Numbered from the stretch's first letter, positions 1 to 6,864 are shown. The stretch: DNA of 59,264 nt from Devosia sp. (GCF_030689745.1 NZ_JAUYGL010000024.1:1-59264); one strand, 5' to 3'. Notes: generated by a model not told the origin, from the sequence alone. Numbers and translations: made by a program.

Positions 1-49
1 TGGATGTGAAAGTTGCACATACAAAGGCAGATCGCTGAAAGGATATCCA

Positions 50-214
50 ATGCGAGCCTGGATCATGTCAGACCTACACATCGACACCCGCGACACTGCT
101 GTTCTCTCCTCTCATCCAGAGGCTGAGGTGATCATCATGGCTGGCGATCCTTGCGATGGCGATCACGATCCTTTCCCGTGGCTGCTGTCGACCTTACCGC
201 AATCGACGCACTGA
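50..214 (+). pseudogene. Truncated metallophosphoesterase, N-terminal fragment
   Basis: A 54-codon frame starts at ATG 50 after an AAGGAT ribosome-binding site. Its first 40 or so residues look like the start of a calcineurin-like metallophosphoesterase: SDLHID carries the metal-binding D-x-H motif and MAGDPCDG resembles the second metal motif GD. After that the frame runs into unrelated residues and stops at TGA 212-214. Full-length members have 230 or more residues and a later GNHE and two His motifs, none of which follow in any frame. This is therefore a 5' remnant, cut off at about position 175 by a deletion or insertion. Its presence near a tRNA integration footprint supports past rearrangement. 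The family assignment rests on few residues. Confidence 0.5.
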
Positions 215-226
215 AGCTGGCCAATG

Positions 227-337
227 TCAGGTCACCAGCAGCCATAGCGCCAACCCAACAATAAGCAGCATCCCTGTGCTAGCGAGCACTAGGCCTGCAA
301 TCGACCAGGATTGCGTTATCCTTTTTCGTTTGAGCAT
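227..337 (-). CDS. Possible 36-aa single-pass membrane peptide
   Basis: A short frame with ATG at 337 and TGA at 227-229. It begins with a basic segment (MLKRKR) followed by about 24 hydrophobic residues ending LWLLVT, which is the layout of a small inner-membrane protein with a cytoplasmic N-terminus. A GAGGGGG ribosome-binding site sits six bases upstream of the start. A perfect CtrA-type box (369-384) lies about 33 bp upstream and reads TTAA-N7-TTAAC on this strand. No family is recognised. The combination of ribosome-binding site, basic-hydrophobic design and regulatory box is the only support, and a chance frame cannot be excluded. Confidence 0.35.
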   Translation of the reverse strand: MLKRKRITQSWSIAGLVLASTGMLLIVGLALWLLVT

Positions 338-368
338 TGCATCCCCCTCGGCGCGAGATGTCCAACAC

Positions 369-384
369 GTTAACCCCGTATTAA
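369..384. promoter_or_regulatory. Perfect CtrA-type binding site
   Basis: The plus strand reads TTAA-CCCCGTA-TTAA and the minus strand TTAA-TACGGGG-TTAAC, matching the full alphaproteobacterial CtrA consensus TTAA-N7-TTAA(C). Plus-strand -10 candidate TAGAAT begins at 401, placing the second TTAA near the -35 position. On the minus strand it precedes the 36-aa frame. Binding is inferred from consensus only. Confidence 0.5.
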
Positions 385-409
385 TGGGGCCTCTTTTTAG
401 TAGAATTTG

Positions 410-521
410 CGTAGCTATGCCAGGCGGAACGTGGCCACGGCGCTTGAGGTCAGCAGGTTTTTAGGTCAAACTGACCTTGTTGACATTCAACTGGCCCAGG
501 GCGTCACCTGGGCCTTCTTTT
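410..521 (+). ncRNA. Candidate small RNA between CtrA box and terminator
   Basis: A possible promoter (TTAA box at 381-384, -10 TAGAAT at 401-406) is followed about 80 bases later by an intrinsic terminator at 493-521, with no convincing gene between. A perfect 6-bp inverted repeat (AGGTCA/TGACCT, 463-477) would form a hairpin. A 15-codon frame (417-464) exists but lacks a clear ribosome-binding site. A transcript of about 110 nt is predicted. No RNA family is recognised. Confidence 0.3.
493..521 (+). terminator. Rho-independent terminator
   Basis: GGCCCAGG and CCTGGGCC form an 8-bp perfect GC-rich stem around a 6-nt loop, followed by TTCTTTT. The T-run is only on the plus strand, so it ends a rightward transcript rather than the leftward mucR-like gene whose 3' end is at 542. 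Confidence 0.7.
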
Positions 522-541
522 GGAACCTGCAGCGACGGATA

Positions 542-1009
542 TTACGCGTCGACTTTCGGTTTCTTGGTCCGCTTCGTGGGCGCCACTGGCGTCGCCACGG
601 GCTTCCGGCCCAGTCCGCTGGATTTTGCCATCGATGAGCGCGCAGCGGAATAATTGGGTGCAACCATAGGGTAGTCCGACGGCAGGCCCCATTTCGCTCG
701 GTATTCATCTGGCGTCATGCCGAGCACGCTTAGGTGCCGCTTGAGCGATTTGAACTTCTTTCCATTATCCAGGCAGATAATGAAATCCGGGGTAATCGAT
801 CTTCTGATCGGCACGGCCGGCTTAAGCTGTTCCGCAACAGGCTGCACTTCGGCATCAGACAATGACCGCAGCGCCTGGTGCGTTTCAGCGATCAGCTTGG
901 GCAGATCAGTTGGCGATATGGAGTTCTTCGAGACAAACGCGGACACGATCTCTGTCACCTGCTCCAAACGATCGGCGGCAAGCAAGGCGCCTTCAGCAAC
1001 GTCATTCAT
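542..1009 (-). CDS. MucR/Ros family transcriptional regulator, zinc-ligand-depleted
   Basis: A 155-aa protein with the MucR/Ros C-terminal DNA-binding core: ITPDFIICLDNGKKFKSL and KRHL followed by GMTPDEYRAKWGLPSDYPMVAPNY. In this family the helix-turn-helix-like zinc finger usually holds a Cys, a second Cys or Asp, and two His. Here the first Cys and the KRHL His remain, the second ligand position is Asn, and the second His pair is replaced by Leu-Gly. MucR relatives lacking zinc ligands are known to keep DNA binding, so loss of function is not implied. The N-terminal half is helical and acidic and is probably the oligomerisation region. It lies in the accessory left end beside an XRE regulator, so it may be an element-borne paralogue of the chromosomal MucR. 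Confidence 0.9.
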   Translation of the reverse strand: MNDVAEGALLAADRLEQVTEIVSAFVSKNSISPTDLPKLIAETHQALRSLSDAEVQPVAEQLKPAVPIRRSITPDFIICLDNGKKFKSLKRHLSVLGMTPDEYRAKWGLPSDYPMVAPNYSAARSSMAKSSGLGRKPVATPVAPTKRTKKPKVDA

Positions 1010-1096
1010 TCAGTCGTCTTTCTTGAGATTTCAAGCGGCGGGGCAGGGGCGAAATACAGCGCGTCTGATGCTAGACAGCGCTAACATGTTTGTTGA

Positions 1097-1303
1097 TTAG
1101 GGCAACATCAAGCCTTCGGGAGAAACATCCAGCGCTTTGGCTAATTTCTCCACAATGTCCAGACTGACATTGCGCTGGCCGTTCTCGACCTCACTGAGAT
1201 AGGCGCGCTTCACCCCAGCCTCAAAGGCCAGTTGTTCTTGCGTCCAACCCTTGTCTTTTCGGGCTTGGCGAACATTGCGGCCAAAGGTTTCGATTAGCGT
1301 CAT
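1097..1303 (-). CDS. XRE-family helix-turn-helix regulator
   Basis: A 68-aa protein that is almost entirely one Cro/CI-type HTH domain: FGRNVRQARKDKGWTQEQLA, then a recognition helix region VKRAYLSEVENGQRN and the closing helices. ATG is at 1303. Single-domain XRE proteins of this size are typically phage-type, C-protein or antitoxin-like autoregulators. The 120-bp divergent region upstream carries two centred palindromes 50 bp apart (1337-1354 and 1385-1406), so autorepression and control of the rightward gene at 1423 is a reasonable inference. There is no partner toxin or methylase next to it. Confidence 0.85.
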   Translation of the reverse strand: MTLIETFGRNVRQARKDKGWTQEQLAFEAGVKRAYLSEVENGQRNVSLDIVEKLAKALDVSPEGLMLP

Positions 1304-1336
1304 GTCCGCAAACTCTGTTGCGGCTGGCTGCTTCTC

Positions 1337-1354
1337 TATCCCCTATAGGGGACA
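1337..1354. promoter_or_regulatory. Palindromic operator 1 of the XRE regulator
   Basis: TATCCCCTATAGGGGACA contains the perfect 12-bp palindrome CCCCTATAGGGG. It lies 34 bp upstream of the XRE start codon and resembles operator 2, with centres 50 bp apart. Assignment to the adjacent regulator is inferred from location. Confidence 0.6.
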
Positions 1355-1384
1355 TTTCGGTTTACACGTGATCTATCCACCACT

Positions 1385-1406
1385 AATGTCCCTAATAGTG
1401 GACATT
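1385..1406. promoter_or_regulatory. Palindromic operator 2 of the XRE regulator
   Basis: The core TGTCCCTAATAGTGGACA sits in a longer AATGTCC...GGACATT inverted repeat, 17 bp upstream of the secreted-protein start at 1423. It shares the plan TGTCC-C-TA-G-GGACA with operator 1, which suggests binding by the same dimer. Confidence 0.6.
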
Positions 1407-1422
1407 TGATGGCGAGGCACGC

Positions 1423-1674
1423 ATGCGAGGATTGGTAGTGGTGGCGATTTTGGTGGTGGCGATGTGTGGAAGCTGCGCTGCAGCAGATCTTGCTGTGGTC
1501 GCGACAATGGACAGTTCAGGTCCGACCCAAGCCAACGTGATCAATCCATATGACCTGCTGGACCTGACACCCGAACAGTTGGCCGAACGCTTCCCCAATT
1601 TGCCCGCATCGGAACTCGACAAGCTGGTGTTCAAGATTGCTGACATCAACTCCATGCGCACGCTTCCGCGCTAA
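1423..1674 (+). CDS. Small secreted or periplasmic protein of unknown function
   Basis: An 83-aa protein with an N-terminal hydrophobic segment (MRGLVVVAILVVAMCGSCAAA) that reads as a signal peptide with cleavage near AAA-DL; a Cys in CGSC could alternatively serve as a lipobox, though the fit is poor. The mature part is about 62 residues with an acidic stretch (LLDLTPEQLAERFPNLPASELDKL) likely to be helical. A GCGAGG ribosome-binding site lies just upstream. It is divergent from the XRE gene, with two palindromic operators between. No family recognised. Confidence 0.5.
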   Translation: MRGLVVVAILVVAMCGSCAAADLAVVATMDSSGPTQANVINPYDLLDLTPEQLAERFPNLPASELDKLVFKIADINSMRTLPR

Positions 1675-1912
1675 CCCCATAGCAGGCGACAGATCCCTCT
1701 GCGCGCTTGCTAACTTGCCCTGTTGGTTCGACGCCCTGTCTGGCCAGCAGGGCATTTTGCCAATCCGAGCACCACTGCTCGTACCCGTGCACGGTGCCCT
1801 AAGAAGCCTTAGATCACGCCTTAAAGAGTTCGCTGCTAACAGCTATGCTGCTAGCCAAAGCCAACGCAAACAGGGTTTCGCTGACGCATTGTATTTGCTA
1901 TCAAAATAGCGT
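1675..1912. other. Intergenic region before tRNA-Arg
   Basis: About 240 bp without a gene I can support. A 90-codon frame crosses it but overlaps the preceding gene and has no ribosome-binding site or recognisable composition. The tRNA promoter presumably lies at its right end. Confidence 0.5.
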
Positions 1913-1989
1913 GGTCTCGTAGCTCAGTTGGATAGAGCACAGGATTCCTAATCCTGGGGTCAGCAGTTCGAATCTGCTCGAGATCACCA
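1913..1989 (+). tRNA. tRNA-Arg (anticodon CCT)
   Basis: A 77-nt cloverleaf. The acceptor stem is GGTCTCG paired with CGAGATC, with one G-U pair. The D-arm is GCTC/GAGC. The anticodon stem CAGGA/TCCTG encloses loop TTCCTAA with anticodon CCT. The T-arm is AGCAG-TTCGAAT-CTGCT and an encoded CCA ends at 1989. It reads the rare AGG codon. A second copy of its 3' half follows at 2088-2133. Confidence 0.95.
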
Positions 1990-2087
1990 CCACAGTTTTC
2001 GGCACCAAATAGGCAAAGTTTTAGCACGTTGCTAGCACGCCCTAAAATTCATCATCAATTTCATGCGGTTAGACCCGCTGCGCGCAA

Positions 2088-2133
2088 ATTCCTAATCCTG
2101 GGGTCGTGGGTTCGAATCCCGCCGAGATCACCA
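2088..2133 (+). repeat. Displaced tRNA-Arg 3' half, candidate attachment-site remnant
   Basis: Repeats 1944-1989 at an exact 144-bp offset. The first 18 nt (anticodon loop and stem) are identical, the T-arm differs but keeps TTCGAAT with a compensated stem (GTGGG/CCCGC), and the acceptor 3' strand and CCA are identical. No 5' half precedes it. This is what a tyrosine-recombinase integration or excision at a tRNA 3' end leaves behind. No integrase lies in the window. Confidence 0.7.
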
Positions 2134-2251
2134 CCGCATGTCGCATTTGTCAGTCAGCAGGGCGTCGTGGTGTATGGAGCTGCCGCACCATGATTTGGCC
2201 TTGGTGCCGCTTTATCGGCCTGCCAGCCACTTTTGCCATCAGGATTGCTTC

Positions 2252-2746
2252 ATGCCCGCTCTGCGACACATCAAACCCGCCATTCTGCCGCTTGCGGCGC
2301 TTCTTGCCGCGCTGACGATTTCGGCCTGCTCCATGGGCGGCATGGCGGGCGGCAGCTCGGCGGCGGCTTTGGCCCCCGGCCTGTCAGCCCGCATGGACCA
2401 GCCCGGCGCCAGCCTGGACCGCGCCCAGGCCATTGCCATGATCAATGCCTATCGCGCCACCCAGGGCCGGCCGGCACTGACGCCCGATGCCGGGCTCGAC
2501 GGTACTGCCCAGGCTCTGGCCGACCAATATGCCCGCACCGGCACCCCGCCGCAGACCCCACAGGATCTGGCCGGCATGAAGCTGAGCGCCGGCTACGCTA
2601 CCTTTGCGGAAACCTTTTCGGGCTGGCGCAACAACCCAGCCGACGCAGCAGGGCTGACCAGCAGCGCCACCAGGGCCGGTATTGCCGTCAACTATAATGG
2701 CAGCTCGACCTATGGCACGCATTGGGTGCTGGTTCTTGCCCAGTGA
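2252..2746 (+). CDS. CAP (SCP/PR-1) domain lipoprotein
   Basis: About 164 aa when started at ATG 2252, which follows an AGGA ribosome-binding site and gives a clean lipoprotein signal: a hydrophobic run ending LTISAC with a lipobox Cys. An in-frame start exists further upstream but would bury this signal. The mature part resembles a short CAP domain: INAYRATQGRPALTPDAGLD, then LADQYARTG, TFAETFSGW and a C-terminal GTHWVLVLAQ, matching the HN-A-R and G-WVL signatures of bacterial CAP proteins. It is probably anchored in the periplasm or outer membrane. Its stop overlaps the likely TTG start of tusA. Confidence 0.75.
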   Translation: MPALRHIKPAILPLAALLAALTISACSMGGMAGGSSAAALAPGLSARMDQPGASLDRAQAIAMINAYRATQGRPALTPDAGLDGTAQALADQYARTGTPPQTPQDLAGMKLSAGYATFAETFSGWRNNPADAAGLTSSATRAGIAVNYNGSSTYGTHWVLVLAQ

Positions 2747-2957
2747 GATCATCGACGCATGCGGGCTCAAATGCCCGCTGCCGGTACTGAAAATGGAAAA
2801 GCGTCTTGCGAGCATGGCCTCGGGCGCCACGCTGACCGTGCTGGCCACCGACCCGATGGCCCGGATCGATATCCCGCTCTTCTGCCGTCAGCACGGCCAC
2901 GCCTGCAGCCTCGAAGCGGCGGCGGACACCATGCGCTTCACCATTGTGAAGGGCTAA
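2736..2957 (+). CDS. TusA-family sulfurtransferase (SirA-like)
   Basis: A 73-aa protein with the family signature DACGLKCPLPVLKMEK, whose CPxP Cys carries the persulfide, followed by the usual split beta-alpha core (ATLTVLATDP, IDIPLFCRQHGHA). TusA proteins shuttle sulfur for tRNA thiolation or molybdenum cofactor synthesis. The start is uncertain. TTG at 2736 gives the family-typical short N-terminus and overlaps the CAP gene stop by 11 bp, which suggests translational coupling; ATG 2682 would add 18 atypical residues encoded inside the CAP gene. Confidence 0.85.
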   Translation: MPSEIIDACGLKCPLPVLKMEKRLASMASGATLTVLATDPMARIDIPLFCRQHGHACSLEAAADTMRFTIVKG

Positions 2958-3023
2958 GGCCCAGCGGGATTTCAGCGAAGCTGGCGCCACTTTTGCGCGT
3001 CGAAAACCCGGCCCATCAAGAGC

Positions 3024-4217
3024 CTAGAGCCGATTGGGACGTGGCTGCGGAAAAGGGGCCGGCGAACTGGTGCTTGCCAGGCTGGGCCGCAGATCCCCGC
3101 TCAGCGCCATGTCATTGCCCGGCGCGGCAAAGCGCGGCAGATGGGCCGGGCGTGGGCGCGGCAGGCTGACCCCGACGGCGATGCGCCCCAGATCGGTCGC
3201 TACATAGGCGCGCGGCGCCACGTGATCATTGAGATAGCTCGGCTGGCCCTTCAGCCCGAGCGGAAACGCTGCCTCCTGCGCCGCCACATAGGCCTTGGCT
3301 TCCTTGCCGCAAATCTGCGGGCGCATGTTCACCGGCGGCACGCCAGGCTGGTTAGCCAGTGTCAGCACCTGCTGCCCGGTCGGCTGGGCGGCGCCCGAAA
3401 ACCCCTTCAGCAACAGTTCGGCGGCCCGTTCATTGCGATCCCGGGCGGATGCGCCGCCCAGCACGACCGCCAGCAGATTGCGGCCATTGCGCTCGACAGT
3501 CGCCACCATATTGAGCCCCGAGGCACAGACAAAGCCGGTCTTCATCCCCGTGGTGCCGGCAAATTTGGTCAGCAGGTCATTATTGGAATCCAGCTCGGCC
3601 GCACCCAGCTTCACCGCCTCGGTACCAAACATTGGCATGTATTGCGGAAAACTCTGCCTGATATAGAGCGAGAGCAGCGCCATATCGCGCGCCGAGCTGA
3701 ATTGGGCCGGGTCATGCAACCCGTGCGGATTGGTGTAGTGCGTGGCGGTCAACCCCATGCGGGCGGCCACATCGTTCATCTTGGCGACAAACCCGGCCTC
3801 ACTGCCGCCAACCGTTTCGGCAATGGCCATGGCCACGTCATTGGCCGATTTGACGACGAGAATATACAGCGCGTCCTTCAGTGTCAGCGCACTGCCCACC
3901 GCCAGCCCGGAGCGGGAGGGTGCCTGGCTGACGGCGTGCTTGGACAGCAGCACCGGGGTATCGAGCGTGATCGTGCCCTTGGCGATCTCCTCGAAGGTCA
4001 CATAGGCCGTCATCAGCTTGGTCAGCGAGGCCGGGTGCCAGGGCTGGCCGGCCTCCTGGGCATAGAGCACATCAAGCGTCTCCATATCGACCAGCAACAT
4101 CGGATTGGCCTGGGCCCGCCCCAGGCTGAGCACGGCAAGCAGGACCACAAGGGCAATCTGGCGAATAAACGACCGAACAAACGACAAGGACAAACAACTC
4201 CGACACAAGGCAGGCAT
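3024..4217 (-). CDS. dacC: D-alanyl-D-alanine carboxypeptidase (penicillin-binding protein, S11 family)
   Basis: A 397-aa protein starting at ATG 4217 behind a G-rich ribosome-binding site; the longer frame upstream adds 50 residues without signal character. A signal peptide precedes ANPMLLVD. The three active-site motifs are present: SLTK with nucleophile Ser64, SAN (VVKSANDVAM) and KTG (GMKTGF). It trims the terminal D-Ala from peptidoglycan pentapeptides in the periplasm. The tail after the catalytic domain ends in a proline-rich segment and does not look like an amphipathic PBP5 anchor. It is divergent from the SNase-like gene. Confidence 0.92.
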   Translation of the reverse strand: MPALCRSCLSLSFVRSFIRQIALVVLLAVLSLGRAQANPMLLVDMETLDVLYAQEAGQPWHPASLTKLMTAYVTFEEIAKGTITLDTPVLLSKHAVSQAPSRSGLAVGSALTLKDALYILVVKSANDVAMAIAETVGGSEAGFVAKMNDVAARMGLTATHYTNPHGLHDPAQFSSARDMALLSLYIRQSFPQYMPMFGTEAVKLGAAELDSNNDLLTKFAGTTGMKTGFVCASGLNMVATVERNGRNLLAVVLGGASARDRNERAAELLLKGFSGAAQPTGQQVLTLANQPGVPPVNMRPQICGKEAKAYVAAQEAAFPLGLKGQPSYLNDHVAPRAYVATDLGRIAVGVSLPRPRPAHLPRFAAPGNDMALSGDLRPSLASTSSPAPFPQPRPNRL

Positions 4218-4305
4218 AGCCCACCCCCCCTTAGCAGTGCCGACCGCCCGGCTCAACCAAGCGGACGCGCTGCTGACAGTGTTTTGAAGGCCCGCGTCGA
4301 CGGTG

Positions 4306-5169
4306 ATGATTTTTGCCGCATTTGCGTGCATGCTGAAGCCATTGTTTGCGGGGCCTGATTTGCGCACAACCAGTCTTGTTCAACTCGCCACGCTGGCGGC
4401 GCTCTCGTCAGTGTCGACTGCTGCCCTGGCCTGTCCCGAGCTGGCCATGGTGCCCGGCGGCGTGGTCGTTCAGGTCACCGACGGCGACACCGTGGTGCTT
4501 GATGACGGGCGCGTGGTGCGCATGATCGGCACCCAGGCGCCCAAGCTGGCGCTGGGTCGCGATGACTTTGACGCCTGGCCGCTGGCCCCCGAGGCCAAGC
4601 AGGCACTCGAGCTTCTGGTCCTCAACAAGACCGTGCAACTGGGCTTTGGCGGCGAAACCATCGACCGCTACGACCGCCAGCTGGCCCATGTGTTTGTCGA
4701 CACACCAGACGGCCCGGCCTGGGCGCAGCAGGCCATGGTCGCGCTGGGGCTGGCGCGCGTCTATTCATTTCCTGACAATCGCCAGTGTCTCGACTTGTTG
4801 TTCGCTGCCGAGGGCCGCGCGCGCCTGTCCGGCCTTGGCATCTGGCGTGATCCCTATTACAGCGTACGTGCGGCGGCCGCGCCCGGTGACGTGCTCACCC
4901 GGGCAGGCCATTACGAACTTGTCGAAGGCAGGGTTCTGTTGGCCGAGCAGCGCGCCGGACGGATCTACCTCAATTTCGGCCGGTTCTGGAAACAGGACTT
5001 CACCGCCGTGATCGAAGCGCCCGCAGTGAAACTGTTCACTGCCGATGGCGTTGATCCGTTGATACTGGAAGGCGCACTGGTGCGGGTGCGCGGATGGGTG
5101 GATGACCGGGATGGTCCACGCATCGAAATTACCCATCCCGAGCAGCTTGAGGTCTTGGCGATACAATGA
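4306..5169 (+). CDS. Secreted thermonuclease (SNase-like) domain protein
   Basis: About 287 aa with a hydrophobic N-terminal export segment ending near STAALACPE. It is followed by an SNase-type OB fold: VVQVTDGDTVVLDDGRVVRMIGTQAPKL, then a DRYDRQLAHVFV strand pair and AMVALGLARVY. The DGDT and DRYDRQ motifs correspond to conserved positions of staphylococcal nuclease. A roughly 90-residue C-terminal extension with beta character follows (VEGRVLLAEQRAGRIYLNFG). A GTG lies directly upstream of the ATG and the exact start is unsure. Its TGA overlaps the next gene's ATG (ATGA), so the two form an operon. Confidence 0.8.
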   Translation: MIFAAFACMLKPLFAGPDLRTTSLVQLATLAALSSVSTAALACPELAMVPGGVVVQVTDGDTVVLDDGRVVRMIGTQAPKLALGRDDFDAWPLAPEAKQALELLVLNKTVQLGFGGETIDRYDRQLAHVFVDTPDGPAWAQQAMVALGLARVYSFPDNRQCLDLLFAAEGRARLSGLGIWRDPYYSVRAAAAPGDVLTRAGHYELVEGRVLLAEQRAGRIYLNFGRFWKQDFTAVIEAPAVKLFTADGVDPLILEGALVRVRGWVDDRDGPRIEITHPEQLEVLAIQ

Positions 5170-6647
5170 TGGGTTCCGGGCATATCGCAAAGGGTTTGCG
5201 CGTCGGTCTGCTGGCCGTGTCGCTGCTGGCACTGTCGGCCTGCACGACTCTGACCAGTTCCAATATTGCCGTGAGCCAGACCGGCGACCGCCGGGCGCCC
5301 ACCGTGGTGCCCGAGGGTACCGATCCCGATGACGCGGTGATCGGCCGCCGCGAACATCCGCGCATTGTCGCCGCCTATGGCGGCATCTACTCTGATCGCC
5401 CCGCCGAAATCATGGTGGCACGTATTGTCGGACGCCTGCTGGCTGCCGCCGACCAGCCCAATGCGCAGTTCCAGGTGACCATCCTCGACACGTCCGAAGT
5501 CAACGCCTTTGCCCTGCCCGGCGGCTATATCTACGTGACACGCGGCATTCTGGCGCTGGCCAGCGACACCAGTGAACTGGCCGCCGTGCTGGCCCATGAA
5601 ATTGCCCACGTCACCCTGCGCCATGCCCGGGCCCGCACCGACCGCACCCGCACCACCGAAATCGTTGATCGCGTCATCACCAGCGTCTTTGGCGGCGACA
5701 CCTCCACCGACGCCACCGCCAACCGCACCCGTGAATCCCTGGCCGCCTTTGGCCAGAGCCAGGAACTTGAGTCCGATCGGGAAGGCATCAAGTTTTCCGG
5801 CAAGGCCGGCTATGACCCGCAGGCCGCTGCCCGCTTCCTGGGGGTTATGAGCCGTTTTGCCAGTTTCTCGGCGGGCGCCGGCCAGGGCACTGAAGGGTTC
5901 CTGTCCTCCCATCCCTCCACCCCGGCCCGCATTCAGAAGGCCATCGACATCGCCAGCTCCATGTTCGGCAAGGCTGGCCTGGGCGAGGTCGATCGCGATG
6001 GCTATCTGGCCTCGATTGCCGGTCTGACCTTTGGCGACAGCCCGGCCCAGGGTTCCATCATCGGCCGCCGCTTCGTGCATCCGGCGTCAAAATTCACCTT
6101 CACCGTGCCACAGGGCTATGCGCTGCAGAACGCGCAGAGCGCCGTGGTTGGGGTAGCCGGTGATGGCGAAGCCGTGCGCTTTGACAGCGCCGATGTACAA
6201 GCCAATGTGGCGCTGACTGATTATCTGAAATCGGGCTGGATCGCCGGGCTCAAGACCGACAGCGTCACCAGCCAGACCCGCAATGGCATCGACATGGCCT
6301 CGGGCGTCGCCCAGACTGACCAGTGGTTCTTCCGCGTCTCCGTGATGCGGCTGGACGGTCAGGTCTATCGCTTCATCTTCGCCGCCAAGGCCGACAGCAC
6401 GCGCTTTGCCCAGGGCGCCGCCGCCACGCTGGAGAGCTTCCGCCGCACCACGGCCAGCGATCTGGCCAATATCCGCAAGCTGGCGATCCGCATTGTCAGG
6501 GCCAAAGCCGGCGACACTGCCGAGAGCCTCGCCAAGCAGATGAACGCGATCAGTCGCGGTGCTGATCTGTTCTACATCATCAACAACCTCTATCCCGGCG
6601 ACCCGATTACGGTGGGTGAGCAGTACAAGATCGTCAGCCTGCAATAG
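5166..6647 (+). CDS. M48-family Zn metalloprotease lipoprotein with C-terminal LysM-like region
   Basis: 493 aa. The N-terminus carries a lipoprotein signal (LLALSACTTL). The M48 domain spans roughly residues 70-270: zinc motif HEIAHVTLRHA near residue 143 and the third ligand in ELESDREGIKF, with a later SSHPSTPARI typical of the family. The last 60 residues (AGDTAESLAKQMNAI ... LYPGDPITVGEQYKIV) resemble a LysM-like peptidoglycan-binding unit, as in YfgC/BepA-like relatives of Rhizobiales. A role in periplasmic outer-membrane protein quality control is likely. Translationally coupled to the SNase-like gene. Confidence 0.88.
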   Translation: MMGSGHIAKGLRVGLLAVSLLALSACTTLTSSNIAVSQTGDRRAPTVVPEGTDPDDAVIGRREHPRIVAAYGGIYSDRPAEIMVARIVGRLLAAADQPNAQFQVTILDTSEVNAFALPGGYIYVTRGILALASDTSELAAVLAHEIAHVTLRHARARTDRTRTTEIVDRVITSVFGGDTSTDATANRTRESLAAFGQSQELESDREGIKFSGKAGYDPQAAARFLGVMSRFASFSAGAGQGTEGFLSSHPSTPARIQKAIDIASSMFGKAGLGEVDRDGYLASIAGLTFGDSPAQGSIIGRRFVHPASKFTFTVPQGYALQNAQSAVVGVAGDGEAVRFDSADVQANVALTDYLKSGWIAGLKTDSVTSQTRNGIDMASGVAQTDQWFFRVSVMRLDGQVYRFIFAAKADSTRFAQGAAATLESFRRTTASDLANIRKLAIRIVRAKAGDTAESLAKQMNAISRGADLFYIINNLYPGDPITVGEQYKIVSLQ

Positions 6648-6833
6648 CTATTTGGCGTTGGCGGCTGCCAGCGCCTCGCTCGCGCCATTGTTGAACAGCT
6701 CTTCCAGACTATTGCCCAGCACCGCGAAGCTGCCGATAATAGCCACCGCGATCAGCATGGCGAGCAGCCCGTATTCGATGGCGGTCGCGCCCGATTCCTC
6801 GGTGAGGAATGTCCTGATCTTGCCTGCCAACAT
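6648..6833 (-). CDS. Flp/Fap type IVb pilin
   Basis: A 61-aa prepilin with the Flp signature: a short leader ending ESG, then ATAIEYGLLAMLIAVAIIG with Glu5 and Tyr6 of the mature pilin, and a small C-terminal tail. The start at ATG 6833 is chosen because GGGGGA sits six bases upstream; ATG 6839 is also possible. No tad/cpa assembly or prepilin peptidase genes are nearby, so this pilin is an orphan that would need a tad locus elsewhere. Its stop directly abuts that of the M48 protease gene. Confidence 0.9.
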   Translation of the reverse strand: MLAGKIRTFLTEESGATAIEYGLLAMLIAVAIIGSFAVLGNSLEELFNNGASEALAAANAK

Positions 6834-6864
6834 GTCCATTCCCCCAAGCTCCAATCCCGCTGCG

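Noticed and set aside
1637-1909. A 90-codon frame before tRNA-Arg
   Set aside because: Overlaps the preceding small gene; no ribosome-binding site, no hydrophobic or charged pattern.
3141-4358. A 405-codon plus-strand frame over the D-Ala-D-Ala carboxypeptidase
   Set aside because: Antisense to a gene with all three catalytic motifs.
4965-6080. A 371-codon minus-strand frame over the SNase-like and M48 genes
   Set aside because: Crosses two well-supported genes and is compositionally a shadow.
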